Positions 26,244 through 35,645 of a DNA stretch of 53,979 bases are shown here, piece after piece (position 1 is the stretch's first letter; the number at the start of each line of letters is the position of its first letter). The notes beneath the pieces are model-generated. The model was not told where the DNA came from and ran no database searches. It saw nothing but the letters and a program-made list of their open reading frames with translations. The position numbers and the translations under genes were made by a program. The DNA lies in the NCBI GenBank assembly GCA_027306785.1, contig DAHUZB010000029.1, forward strand, positions 1-53,979, given 5' to 3'. Origin of the DNA: Vulcanimicrobiota bacterium. GTDB taxonomy: Bacteria; Vulcanimicrobiota; Vulcanimicrobiia; Vulcanimicrobiales; Vulcanimicrobiaceae.

Positions 26244-28514
26244 GTGATCGGGCGCGGAGTAACCGCACGACGGCATGAGCGATTGGCGCTCATCGCGTGC
26301 ACGCTCGGCGTCGCTTTCGCATTCGTCTTCGCCGGAGCGCATGCCGGTATGCCCGCGCTCCGACATGACTGGGGCCTTCCGATTTCGCGCGATGGCTGGA
26401 GAGCATTCGCAGTCTCGATGCCGAGCGGCTGGTCGAGTACCGGCATCGGTGAACCCCGACCGTATCCGACGCTTTTTGTGCTCGGCCCGCTTCTGTCGCT
26501 CGTCGGTATCACGCTCGGGTCAAGCGCGGCACTCGTAACATTCTTAGCCGCTATCGCCGGATTTGCGTTGCGAGGTACGCATAGAATCGGCGTACTCCTC
26601 GCCGGTACCGCGTGGGCGGGCCCGGGCCTGGGCCTCATTGCGCTCTTCAACCCCTGGATGTATGAAAAGCTCGTCGCCGGTCATCTGACGATGATGCTCT
26701 CCGTCAGCATGCTCGTATGGGTGACCGGTGAGCTCTGCTCGCCGCAGCCGCGATGGGCGGTTCTGTTCCTGGGCACGTATGTTGCGGCATTTCAGATACA
26801 ATACGCACTTCTCGCGGTCCCGTTGGCGCTCGCCGTTCGCCCGGCGGCACGCTGCATGCTCGCGATCCTGGCCGGATCGCTATGCAGCCTCCTTCCGTCC
26901 ATCGTCGGAATCGCACTCGCGCGTTCGTACCTCGCGGGCGTACCCACCACGACGGCTTGGCAGATCAACAACTCCGTTCCGCTCAGCGGCGGTACGCTGC
27001 TTGACGGCTACTCGTCGGCATATACGAGCGGTAGCGGCCCGTGGCTTGCCCTGGCATCAATCCTTCTGTTTGCACTCACCATAACGGGGCTGGTGCGGGG
27101 GTTTGTCGATCCCGAGCGCCGCACGTTCGTTACGCGGATCGCCGTCCTTGCGGTGGCAACGCTCCTGTTTTGCAGCGGACTACGGGGACCGATCGCTCCG
27201 ATATATGCCGCGCTTCTGCACGTTCGACCGATTCTCGTATTCCGTGAGCTCTACGATCTCATCGGTATCGTGCTCATCTGCTACCTCGCGCTGGCCGCCA
27301 CCGCGCTACGCGGATTCGCACCCGCGGGCACCCTGCTCATCCTCGCAGGTGCGCTTGCGATTACCGCATGGATCGTCGCTCCGCCCTCGCGATGGTGGGT
27401 ACCCTCGCATACGCTCCCGCGTCTCGTGCTGCACGACACACTCGCAAATCAACGGTTCGCGCTCATGCCTTGGCTTCAGCCGCTCGAATATCGCGGACGC
27501 GGATCCGGTGCCGATCCCGATATCTTCTGCCGTACCGGCAACCGATGCCCCGTCAATCAATACGAAGACAGTTTCCCCGTCGGTCCGGCGCTAGCCGAGT
27601 ACACGCGCTACGGTCGCCCGGAAATGTTGGAGGCGCTCGGCGTCGGTCATATCTACACCCGCCCGAACGTACGCACAAACCTGGCGACGCTCGAGACGGC
27701 GTACCCGGCCGACGCCCGCATCATCGCCGACGGTCCGGAGCGGCGCCTTCATCCACGCCCGGAATTAGCACTCACCGCCGAGCCGCCTCGCTCATCGACG
27801 CCGGATCGCATCACGAAGGATTATCTGCTCTTCAATGGCGATCCGGCCGATCTCGCGCACACCGTCATCCCCGCGTATCCGAGCACGTCTTCGCTCGACC
27901 CAAGCTCGGCCTGGGTTTCCGTCGCTGGGATCGAAGACGGCTATCCCCGCTTCGCTAATTCCATAGGCGGCGCGTTCACGACGTGCGCGGCCTGCGAGCT
28001 TCGGTTGCCGACTCCGCATCCGCGAGAAGCGCTCGTTATGGTTCAGGGCGCATTGTACGCCGGTCAGCACCGAATCCCGGTCACTCAGCTGCGATGGCAG
28101 TGGGCCGCACTCTCGGCTGCCGCCGCGTTGCGCTGCCGAGGAGCGTGTGCAGTGGCGGCTTGGAGCTATCGTCGGGTCTCGATCCCGGCACATGCGGCAA
28201 GACGCCTCGACGAACGCACCGTGCCGTTTCATGCTTGGCTTCCGTTCGTTTTAAGCGCCACGCTGCCGGCGTCGCATCGCAAGTTTCTCGTGTTTCGCAC
28301 CCGCTACGATCCATCGTGGCATGCGATCGGACTCACCTCGCTGCGGCACGTTGCGGTCGACGGGATCTGGAACGGCTACGACCTGGAGCACAGCGAAGGC
28401 CAGCACTTTCTTTTGGTGGAAACCACGGCACTGTTCCAGTTCCTCGCAATGGCGGTGTCGCTGGCTCTAGCAGCCGCCGTCGGCGGGACCCTCCTCTTTC
28501 AAAACCATGAATAG
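26244..28514 (+). CDS. large polytopic membrane protein, GT-C-like
   Basis: A 756-residue protein starting at GTG, one base after the epimerase stop. The N-terminal half has about 10-11 hydrophobic helices with short polar turns, one containing FNPWMYEKLVAGHLTMM, reminiscent of large membrane sugar transferases and YfhO-type proteins. The second half (about 390-720) is a soluble, probably periplasmic, region with beta-rich segments and paired cysteines (CRTGNRC, CAAC, CRGAC). A final transmembrane helix lies at about 728-750. No catalytic motif can be named. Its position between an epimerase and a GT2, and facing the 1094-residue protein of similar plan, argues for polysaccharide assembly. 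Confidence 0.7.
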   Translation: MIGRGVTARRHERLALIACTLGVAFAFVFAGAHAGMPALRHDWGLPISRDGWRAFAVSMPSGWSSTGIGEPRPYPTLFVLGPLLSLVGITLGSSAALVTFLAAIAGFALRGTHRIGVLLAGTAWAGPGLGLIALFNPWMYEKLVAGHLTMMLSVSMLVWVTGELCSPQPRWAVLFLGTYVAAFQIQYALLAVPLALAVRPAARCMLAILAGSLCSLLPSIVGIALARSYLAGVPTTTAWQINNSVPLSGGTLLDGYSSAYTSGSGPWLALASILLFALTITGLVRGFVDPERRTFVTRIAVLAVATLLFCSGLRGPIAPIYAALLHVRPILVFRELYDLIGIVLICYLALAATALRGFAPAGTLLILAGALAITAWIVAPPSRWWVPSHTLPRLVLHDTLANQRFALMPWLQPLEYRGRGSGADPDIFCRTGNRCPVNQYEDSFPVGPALAEYTRYGRPEMLEALGVGHIYTRPNVRTNLATLETAYPADARIIADGPERRLHPRPELALTAEPPRSSTPDRITKDYLLFNGDPADLAHTVIPAYPSTSSLDPSSAWVSVAGIEDGYPRFANSIGGAFTTCAACELRLPTPHPREALVMVQGALYAGQHRIPVTQLRWQWAALSAAAALRCRGACAVAAWSYRRVSIPAHAARRLDERTVPFHAWLPFVLSATLPASHRKFLVFRTRYDPSWHAIGLTSLRHVAVDGIWNGYDLEHSEGQHFLLVETTALFQFLAMAVSLALAAAVGGTLLFQNHE

Positions 28515-29529
28515 CGCATCAACTCCGCTCATCAGCATCGTTATGCCCACGTTGAATTCCGAGCGCACGCTCCCGACGGCGCTCGGTTCTCTCGCCGCGC
28601 AAGACATCGACGCAGAGATGATCGAGATCCTCGTCGTGGACGGGGGCTCCACGGACACGACGCGCGAGATCGCCGTCGACTGCGGCGCGCGCGTCTTGGA
28701 AAATCCGCGTACGCTACCGGAGTTCGGTAAGCTGGAGGGTCTCAAGGCAGCAAGGGGACGCTATATCATGTTTCTCGATTCGGACGAATCGCTCGCCCGA
28801 ACCGACGCACTGCGCGCAAAACTACGCGCTCTGCAGGAGCATCCGAACGTCAGGAACGTCGTAACGGCGGGAAGCAAGCTCGCCGGAGACCGCGATGGCC
28901 TGAGCGACTATGCCAACCGGTTCGGCGACCCGTTTTCGTTCTTTATGTACGGGATGGACGGCGGCGATTATATCGGGGCGATGCGCGAGCGCTACCGGGT
29001 CACATGCGACGATGAGGTCGTCGTCGCACACTTCTCCGATTCCGACATCGTTCCGATCTGCGATGCCGGCGCACACCTCTTTGATCGCGCGTTTTTGACC
29101 GAGCTCGCCGATATTTCCGATGTCGGCACGATCCCGATCATTTTTCCGCTTATGGCGTCCAAGACCCGCGCACTGATCGCGATCGAAGGTGACCATACGA
29201 TCCATCATGCGCATCAACGCTGGTCGAGCTTCCGCCGAAAGCTACGCTGGCGAGTCATCGCGAATATGCACCGGTCGACCGGCGGCGAAGGCTTCGCATC
29301 GCGCGAGCATCTGCATCCTCGATGGTTTGCCGCAAAGAAAATCCTATTCGTGCTATACGCGGCCTCAATCGTCTTTCCGTTGCTGGACGCCATAAGTCTC
29401 GCGCTCGAACACGGCGACGCCGGGTACTTCGTCCACTTTCGCGCGACGCTCTACACCTTCGGCGCGATGAGCAAGCAATATGCCCGTAAGCTGCTAGGTC
29501 GTCCGCAAGCGCTACCGGAGTACGGCTAG
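28507..29529 (+). CDS. family 2 glycosyltransferase
   Basis: A 340-residue GT-A enzyme. Markers are ISIVMPTLNSERTLPTALGSL, EILVVDGGSTDTT (nucleotide site), GLKAARGRYIMFLDSDES (the DxD-equivalent metal site) and a downstream acceptor region. A hydrophobic segment at about 280-305 suggests membrane association. The start overlaps the stop of the preceding membrane protein by 8 nt. It is convergent with the 1094-residue protein gene, with stops 4 nt apart. Donor and acceptor are not known. Confidence 0.9.
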   Translation: MNSASTPLISIVMPTLNSERTLPTALGSLAAQDIDAEMIEILVVDGGSTDTTREIAVDCGARVLENPRTLPEFGKLEGLKAARGRYIMFLDSDESLARTDALRAKLRALQEHPNVRNVVTAGSKLAGDRDGLSDYANRFGDPFSFFMYGMDGGDYIGAMRERYRVTCDDEVVVAHFSDSDIVPICDAGAHLFDRAFLTELADISDVGTIPIIFPLMASKTRALIAIEGDHTIHHAHQRWSSFRRKLRWRVIANMHRSTGGEGFASREHLHPRWFAAKKILFVLYAASIVFPLLDAISLALEHGDAGYFVHFRATLYTFGAMSKQYARKLLGRPQALPEYG

Positions 29530-29533
29530 CGTT

Positions 29534-32500
29534 TTAGTTCGCGGCCAACGGGCGGACGACAATGTCGAGCACGGCCGAACGATCATCGTCGCCGTACTCA
29601 TCGCCGATCACGACCGAACAATGCCCCGGAGCCACGGGATGTACGTCGATTTTTGCGCCCGCTGTTCCGTTTACTAAAGTCCCGGGCTCGATATAAATCC
29701 CCGCGACGGTAGCGCAACTGCTGTTGATCAGACCGAGGCGTAACGGTTCGAAAGCCGACCGCTTTTGCAGTTCAAGAAGCCGGTCCGGAGCGTTCGGTCC
29801 CCGGAACATTACCGTCCCACCGGCCGGTGCGTGCACGAACGACAGACTGCCTGCGACCCTGATCGCGAGATAGACATCTCCGTCGCGCTCGTGGACATCG
29901 AGCATACACGATCCCGAACGAAGCGCGCGTATCGTAACCATCGAGGTGATCGGAGCCAGGCTGCCCTGCGGGCGCGGCGTCAGAGCTGCATTCGCTATCC
30001 CATTGCATCCCCGGGTCGACAACCAATCACCGTAGCGACCTTGATACAACGGCACCCCGACCGGCTTCGCATCTGTCGACGCAAAATCCAATGCCTCGCG
30101 CGTCTGTGCGATTTGAGGGTTCAGCGATAACGGCAAATAGCTGACGACATCGAGGAATATGCGCGCCCGCGGTGTTCCGGAGCCCACATCGTGGAGCGAC
30201 AGAGTCAACGCGCAGTCGCCGGGGACGTGCGCCGTCAGCTCGGCAACGAGAATCCCGGAGCGCACATGTGCCTTGACATCGGGCGCAGCGTCGCCATTTT
30301 CGCAAGGCGAGACTCCGACGGCGAGATTCCCGCGCACGGGTACTGCGAACGAGACTCGCAACGGATGGCCGCCGATTCTCGCATGCACGCGGCGCCCGAG
30401 CGATACGCCTCGCGGACCGCCGCTGTCCCGCGGATTTTCGGAGCGCGCTACGGCGTCGAGGGAGCCCACTGCTACGGCACATACAAGCAGCGCCGCCGCG
30501 GTAACCGTCAAGCGGCGTAGCCGGGATTCATCGCGATCCGTCAGCGCCATCACGATCGCAAGCGCAAGCGCAATGGCCCCGAGCGCGAGCGATACGATCA
30601 GTCCGAGATAGGTGATCGCCTGAGGCCGGAAGAGTAATTCCACGCGAAGCGCAAGTGAACCATCGGCATTAACTCTGTAAAATGCGCGCGGTAGAGTTCG
30701 GCGCAGTGTTGCGGCATCAAGGCTCCAGGCGTTCTCCCCATCGGGCGTCTGCACGTGATCGCCGAGAACCCGGGCGCTTCGGTCGAAGAACGCCCGGAGT
30801 TCCTCCGCTACGGAGCCCCCCGTCGGCGAAGGAGCGCACTCATCGTACTCGTACCCGTGCGCCGCGCGTTGCCGAACCGAAATGCGGCATGGTGATTCGG
30901 CGAACGGAAGTATTCGAGCTTCCCAGCCCGCATGAAACGGCTGGTGGAACACGAGGGTCGTGCGATCCGTCACATGTGCGAAATCCAGATCGTAACGAAG
31001 CGCGTTTACGCGGCGGAGGCGAACCGCGGTCCCGGTTATCGTAGGCACGCGATACGCCGGGTTAAAATAGATTTCAACCGGGCCGTACTCGGCGACCCTG
31101 CGATACCCCGCCACGCGAAGCCACGCCTCCACGTCCGCCATGTGTTGATATTCGGAGACCATGTCGTGGGAAACGACGACATAATCAAGATGGTATTTAC
31201 GTACGAGCCCGGTGAGTGCTACGTACGAAGTATCGAGCTTGCGAATCGATCGATTACTCGGTAGGAACGTTGCGTTGGCATCGAACTGATATTGAGCGGG
31301 GCCGACGAGACGCTCGCTCAATCGGAATACGTCGGAGGTCAAGAGAATATCGAGGATATCTCCTTGGATCGCCGTTCTCTTCCCTTGCCAATCGTACGTC
31401 TCGTAGATGTACGTCGCCGGCACGGCAAGCGCCTGATCGTAGGGGCGCATCCGGGAGCGCAAGAAAGCGCCGGCGGCACGCCAATACGAAGGCACGTGTC
31501 GGACGGTGCGAAGATCGAGCGTTTTCGCTCCGACGGCCCAATACGGAATATTATACAGAAGGCCGCACGCGGCTATCGCAAGCGCGGCAACGACGACTCC
31601 GCGAACCCGTATGCGCTCGCGAATTAATACAAATGCGCCGACCAGAAGGAGCAGATACAGAAGCGGCGCGAGTTTCGTGATATTGCGGAAAATCTGAAAC
31701 GGGACAAAGTGTACGTACAGAAGGTGGTACACGATGTTATCGTTCCCGAACATCGTGAGAATAAGAAGGGCGGCAAGTAAGGCGAACGGTGCGGCGATGC
31801 GCCAGGCCGAATGACGACCTCCGGCGGCAAGCGCACCGAAGCCGAACAGAAAGAACGGGGCGAATCCGAAGGGCCACAGCTGGACAATTCGATAAAACCA
31901 CGCGAACGAGTAGTACGGATTGCCGTTCCAGTTATCGAACAGCCCCCAATCGGTTTGCTGAAGTAATATGTTGAGGAACGCCGCGTTGTTGCTATACATC
32001 CCCTCCGCGGACACCTTCGTAAAATCACTCAGGGGCCCGAGGTAGGTAATGTGACCGATGGTAGCCGTCAGAAGCCAGATCAGTCCCGGAAGCAACAGTG
32101 CGTTTAAAAGCGCGAGTCTCGGCAGCCAACGCCCGGCCGGAACCGCGCGCGTGCGCGAATACACCGCGACAAACACGTTGATTGCCGCAAAAACGATGAC
32201 GTCATGGAAAATATTAAGGTCCGACGTCGTGAAGCCGACGAGAACGAACGGAACGAGAGCCGACCGGTCACCGCAAAACGCGTAGCGAAGACTCCAAAGG
32301 AGCAACAACGGTAACACGAGGTACGGGAGCGCGAAAAAGATGTTGTTCTGGATGAAGTTGAACATCGCGAGCGACGATAGATACAACACTCCGAACAGAC
32401 AGGCTATCGCCCAAGCGGCGATTCCGTCGTCATCGTCGGGGCCGAACTGCAGCAGGAGTCGAACCAGGCCGTACTGTGCGAATCCGAAGCAGATGCCGAC

Positions 32501-32818
32501 GAGGGTGACGTACGCGGTCGCGTCGGGGAGAAACGAACTCAGCGCGTTCTCGGCGGCGTACCACCATGCATATTGCAGCACCCACGGCGCGTGCTGCCCT
32601 TCCTCGAAGAAGGAGCGAAGGTGCAGCAGATCCCAGAAGAAGGCCGTACGATTGAAGCCGTAGATCGAAGATTCGGGGATGATTCCGGACTTGAACGCGC
32701 TTAGCGACCATGCTCCTACGATCCACGGCCATAGAATGGCGAGGATCGAGGCGGCTAAGATGAGGCCCTTTGCCCACCGTACACGAACGGCGGTAGCGGG
32801 CACGGTCGCTTCGCGCAT
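29534..32818 (-). CDS. very large polytopic membrane protein, GT-C-like, with C-terminal soluble domains
   Basis: The 1094 residues contain about 11 helices in the N-terminal 430 residues (SILAILWPWIVGAWS, FFALPYLVLPLLLLWSL, AALAIAACGLLYNIPYW and others). A periplasmic region of about 270 residues follows, then two helices at about 710-790. The 300-residue C-terminal region is rich in beta-strand, with disulfide-prone cysteines (VSPCENGD, GDCALT, GHCSVVIGDEYGDD). The plan resembles mycobacterial arabinosyltransferase-like and YfhO-like proteins, but I cannot name catalytic residues. It is the last gene of a minus-strand operon with the acetyltransferase, dehydrogenase and aminotransferase genes. 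Confidence 0.7.
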   Translation of the reverse strand: MREATVPATAVRVRWAKGLILAASILAILWPWIVGAWSLSAFKSGIIPESSIYGFNRTAFFWDLLHLRSFFEEGQHAPWVLQYAWWYAAENALSSFLPDATAYVTLVGICFGFAQYGLVRLLLQFGPDDDDGIAAWAIACLFGVLYLSSLAMFNFIQNNIFFALPYLVLPLLLLWSLRYAFCGDRSALVPFVLVGFTTSDLNIFHDVIVFAAINVFVAVYSRTRAVPAGRWLPRLALLNALLLPGLIWLLTATIGHITYLGPLSDFTKVSAEGMYSNNAAFLNILLQQTDWGLFDNWNGNPYYSFAWFYRIVQLWPFGFAPFFLFGFGALAAGGRHSAWRIAAPFALLAALLILTMFGNDNIVYHLLYVHFVPFQIFRNITKLAPLLYLLLLVGAFVLIRERIRVRGVVVAALAIAACGLLYNIPYWAVGAKTLDLRTVRHVPSYWRAAGAFLRSRMRPYDQALAVPATYIYETYDWQGKRTAIQGDILDILLTSDVFRLSERLVGPAQYQFDANATFLPSNRSIRKLDTSYVALTGLVRKYHLDYVVVSHDMVSEYQHMADVEAWLRVAGYRRVAEYGPVEIYFNPAYRVPTITGTAVRLRRVNALRYDLDFAHVTDRTTLVFHQPFHAGWEARILPFAESPCRISVRQRAAHGYEYDECAPSPTGGSVAEELRAFFDRSARVLGDHVQTPDGENAWSLDAATLRRTLPRAFYRVNADGSLALRVELLFRPQAITYLGLIVSLALGAIALALAIVMALTDRDESRLRRLTVTAAALLVCAVAVGSLDAVARSENPRDSGGPRGVSLGRRVHARIGGHPLRVSFAVPVRGNLAVGVSPCENGDAAPDVKAHVRSGILVAELTAHVPGDCALTLSLHDVGSGTPRARIFLDVVSYLPLSLNPQIAQTREALDFASTDAKPVGVPLYQGRYGDWLSTRGCNGIANAALTPRPQGSLAPITSMVTIRALRSGSCMLDVHERDGDVYLAIRVAGSLSFVHAPAGGTVMFRGPNAPDRLLELQKRSAFEPLRLGLINSSCATVAGIYIEPGTLVNGTAGAKIDVHPVAPGHCSVVIGDEYGDDDRSAVLDIVVRPLAAN

Positions 32819-32833
32819 CGGCCGTAGGCGGAG

Positions 32834-33412
32834 CTAAGCGCGGAGCGGGTGGTCGGCCGGAAGCTCGCCGCACTTCGGGCAATGAGCCTCCTCGAGTTTC
32901 GCGCCGCACGGGCAAAGCCACGCTGCATGGCGCGCAGGCGAGCCTATCACGAGGGAGTACGGCGCAACGTCGCGTGTCACGGTCGATCCCGCCGCAACCA
33001 TCGCCCACTTGCCGATACGCACGTTAGGAAGGATCGTGCTGTTCGCGCCGATCGCAACGCCGTCGCCGACGATCGTCTCACCGACTGCCCAGTCACCGTC
33101 GCGTAGCGGCTCGAACGTAGGCGTCGTAGCCCGCGGCCGCATGTCGTTCGTAAATACCGCGTGCGGGCCGACGAATACGCCGCGCCCGAGGGTCACGCCG
33201 TGATACACGCACGCGTAGTTCTGAAATTTGCAATCATCGCCGATCTCGACGTCGAAATCGATGAAGACGCCCTTACCGACGATGCAGCGGTCGCCGATCG
33301 TCGCGCGGGTTCGCACCTGCGCCTGGTGCCAAATCTTCGTGTCGGCGCCGATCGATGCCCCGTTTTCGACGACGGCGGTATCATGCACGAAGGCTCGTTC
33401 TGAAATGCTCAC
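32834..33412 (-). CDS. hexapeptide-repeat N-acetyltransferase (WbpD/WlbB-like) with zinc-ribbon tail
   Basis: The 192 residues form a left-handed beta-helix trimer with repeated [IV]G/A-x4 hexads (ENGASIGADTKIWHQAQV, IGDRCIVGKGVFIDFDVEIGDDC, LGRGVFVGPHAVFTND) and the C-terminal PYSLVIGSPARH. It resembles the enzymes that N-acetylate UDP-2-acetamido-3-amino-2,3-dideoxy-glucuronate. The last 30 residues add a CPCG to CPKCG pair, a short zinc ribbon found in some homologues but not in WbpD itself. It lies 11 nt after the dehydrogenase gene. Together with the upstream aminotransferase it suggests a 3-amino sugar that is oxidised, transaminated, then acetylated. Confidence 0.9.
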   Translation of the reverse strand: MSISERAFVHDTAVVENGASIGADTKIWHQAQVRTRATIGDRCIVGKGVFIDFDVEIGDDCKFQNYACVYHGVTLGRGVFVGPHAVFTNDMRPRATTPTFEPLRDGDWAVGETIVGDGVAIGANSTILPNVRIGKWAMVAAGSTVTRDVAPYSLVIGSPARHAAWLCPCGAKLEEAHCPKCGELPADHPLRA

Positions 33413-33423
33413 TTTTCCGTCCT

Positions 33424-34413
33424 TTAGGCTCGCATGCGCTGTTCGATGATCTGCGTCGCTTCCTCGGCGATCTGCAGAGAGACCAACGATATCTCCGGGT
33501 CGGGAAGCAATCCGCTCCGAATGCCGTTCGCGAAAGCCTGAAGCTCCAGGCGTAACGGTTCCTGACGATCCACCGGTAGATTCGAAAACTCGCCCATTTT
33601 GTAATAATCGACGCTTCCCTCGAAGGTCGGCATCACGGGAAATTCACGTGCTGCGGCAAAGCGCGCGGTCTGCGTGATGTAATCCACATGACAGACCCCG
33701 TGCTCACCGGTTACGAGCACCTCGCGAAACTTCACCGGCGTAATCCAATTCGTTTCGAGATGCACGGGAACGCCGGCTCCCTCGAGCGCGAGGAACGCAA
33801 AATCGATGCGATCCTCCAACACCGCGCGTCCTCCCTGCGCGGCCTTGAGCTCGAGTTTCGCTCCGAGCACGAATGCCGCCATATCGATATCGTGCACGCC
33901 GATGTCAATCAGAACGTTCGCATCCTTGATACGTGCCGGCATCGTTCCCAGTCGGCGGGCGCTGATGCCGTGTACCTTGCCGAGACTACCGCTCTGCATA
34001 AAGTTCCGCAGGGCGATAACGGCGGGGTTGTAACGCTCGACATATCCGACCATCAGCGGAACGGACTTGCGCCGAGCCGCCTCGATGATCTCGATGCCCT
34101 CCGAGACTTTGAGCGCGATCGGCTTTTCTACCAGTAGTGCACAGCCGGCGTCGATGCAGCGCAACGCGTACTCACGATGGAGGTTGGTCGGCACGCTCAG
34201 GATGACGCCGTCGAGTCTCTCGCCGAGGATCGCATCGAGAGACTCGAAGGTTCGGAAGCCGGCCTCCTCGGCCTGTGCCCGCGCATCGAGCCCGAGATCG
34301 GCAACGCCGATCATTTCGATTTCCGGCATAGCCGCGAGATTACGGGCATGGTGACGGCCGATCGCCCCATATCCGACAACGCCGATGCGAAGACGACTCA
34401 CGCTATGCTCCAA
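33424..34413 (-). CDS. Gfo/Idh/MocA-family sugar dehydrogenase (WbpB/WlbA-like)
   Basis: A 329-residue NAD(P)-dependent oxidoreductase. GYGAIGRHHARNLAAMPEIEMIGVADL is the Rossmann fold, ALLVEKPIALKVSEG carries the conserved catalytic EKP Lys, and VGYVERYNPAV and DIGVHDIDMAAFVLG (His in the active site) follow. In the UDP-ManNAc3NAcA pathway the homologue oxidises the 3-hydroxyl of UDP-GlcNAcA. Its start overlaps the aminotransferase gene by 11 nt, which supports sequential action. Confidence 0.9.
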   Translation of the reverse strand: MEHSVSRLRIGVVGYGAIGRHHARNLAAMPEIEMIGVADLGLDARAQAEEAGFRTFESLDAILGERLDGVILSVPTNLHREYALRCIDAGCALLVEKPIALKVSEGIEIIEAARRKSVPLMVGYVERYNPAVIALRNFMQSGSLGKVHGISARRLGTMPARIKDANVLIDIGVHDIDMAAFVLGAKLELKAAQGGRAVLEDRIDFAFLALEGAGVPVHLETNWITPVKFREVLVTGEHGVCHVDYITQTARFAAAREFPVMPTFEGSVDYYKMGEFSNLPVDRQEPLRLELQAFANGIRSGLLPDPEISLVSLQIAEEATQIIEQRMRA

Positions 34414-35512
34414 CGATGTCGCGGATCGTCGATGACACCGTCTCGACCTCCGCCTCCGTAAGCAGCGGGTGAATCGGGAGCGCGGCGACCTGACTGGCCG
34501 CTCGTTCCGAGTTCGGGAGATCTCCGAGTTTGTAGCCCAGCGACGCGAAGAGCGGGTTCAGGTGGAGCGGCGTCGGGTAGTAGATACCCGTTGCAACGCC
34601 CCGCTCGCTCAGCTTCGCGCGCAGAGCGTCGCGGTCGGTGCCGTTCGGCGTCTCTTCGGCGACGACGCGAATCGTAAACTGGTGGTACGCGTGCTCCACC
34701 CCCTCGGGGACAAACGGAAGGACGATGCCGGGAACGTCCGCGAGAAAGCGTCTATAGAGGTGGGCGTTCTTTCTACGCGCCGCGTTGATCGACTCCAGGC
34801 GCCCGAGCTGCACTCGGCCGATCGCCGCCGACATATCGGTCATGCGGTAGTTGTAGCCGAGCGACAGATACTCGTAGCGCTCGCCTTGACCGTGTTGCCG
34901 GAAACGGCGAGCGGCAGTAGCGATCGCATCGTTATCCGTCGTGAGGACCCCGCCTTCGCCCGTCATCAAATTCTTCGTAGCGTACAGCGAGAAACATCCG
35001 ACATCGAGCAAAGCGCCTGCCGCCACGCCGTGACGCCGTGCACCGATTGCCTGGCAAGCATCTTCGACCGCCATGATGCCGCGTCGACGCAGTTCATCGA
35101 GGCCCTGCGGATCGACGGGCAAGCCGAAGAGATCGACGGCAACAACCGCCTTCGTCTTCGGTGTCAACGCGGCGAGCATGCGCTCCGGGTCGGCATTGTA
35201 CGTCTGCTCGTCGATGTCGACGAAGCGGGGGGTTGCGCGCTGCATCAGAATCGGTGTTGCCGTCGCGGCAAAGGTGAACGGCGTCGTGATGACTTCGTCG
35301 TCGGGACCCACGCCCGCCGCTTCGAGCGCACAGTGAATCGCCGCCGTGCCCGAGTTCACCGCGACCGCGTGCTTGACGCCGCATGCCGACGCAAAGGCCT
35401 CCTCGAACGCTTTGACTTCCGGGCCCGAAGCCAACTGGCCGGACCGCATGACGCGAACGACCGCTTCGACTTCTTCTTCACCCACGATGGGACGAACCAG
35501 CGAGATCAACAC
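34403..35512 (-). CDS. DegT/DnrJ/EryC1/StrS aminotransferase (WbpE-like)
   Basis: The protein is 369 residues from a GTG at 35512, supported by GAAAGG at 35519-35524 with 6-nt spacing (TTG at 35509 is also possible). A far-upstream ATG at 35602 would add 30 Arg-rich, non-family residues. PLP markers are NSGTAAIHCAL, PFTFAATATPI, DLFGLPVD with the Asp that binds the pyridine nitrogen, EDACQAIGA, and FSLYATKNLMTGEGGVL with the Schiff-base Lys. It transfers an amino group to a 3-keto (or 4-keto) nucleotide sugar. It heads the minus-strand operon with the dehydrogenase and N-acetyltransferase. Confidence 0.93.
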   Translation of the reverse strand: MLISLVRPIVGEEEVEAVVRVMRSGQLASGPEVKAFEEAFASACGVKHAVAVNSGTAAIHCALEAAGVGPDDEVITTPFTFAATATPILMQRATPRFVDIDEQTYNADPERMLAALTPKTKAVVAVDLFGLPVDPQGLDELRRRGIMAVEDACQAIGARRHGVAAGALLDVGCFSLYATKNLMTGEGGVLTTDNDAIATAARRFRQHGQGERYEYLSLGYNYRMTDMSAAIGRVQLGRLESINAARRKNAHLYRRFLADVPGIVLPFVPEGVEHAYHQFTIRVVAEETPNGTDRDALRAKLSERGVATGIYYPTPLHLNPLFASLGYKLGDLPNSERAASQVAALPIHPLLTEAEVETVSSTIRDIVGA

Positions 35513-35581
35513 ACACAACCTTTCAAGAACGACATGTCGTTTGCGCCCGGAAAACGAGCCGCGACGCGCCGGACGCACACG

Positions 35582-35616
35582 AAAAAAGCTCAGGCCTTGC
35601 AACCCTGGCGCAGCTT
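35582..35616. terminator. imperfect hairpin between two minus-strand operons
   Basis: Arms AAGCTCAGG and CCTG/AGCTT pair with a 4-nt bulge around a 9-nt loop. Six A (giving T on the minus strand) lie on one side and TTATTTTTTT on the other. It follows the GT2 gene ending at 35646 on the minus strand and so may end the deoB-to-GT2 transcript. The stem is weak. Confidence 0.35.
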
Positions 35617-35645
35617 CTTATTTTTTTCAAGGACTTTTGTTCGAC

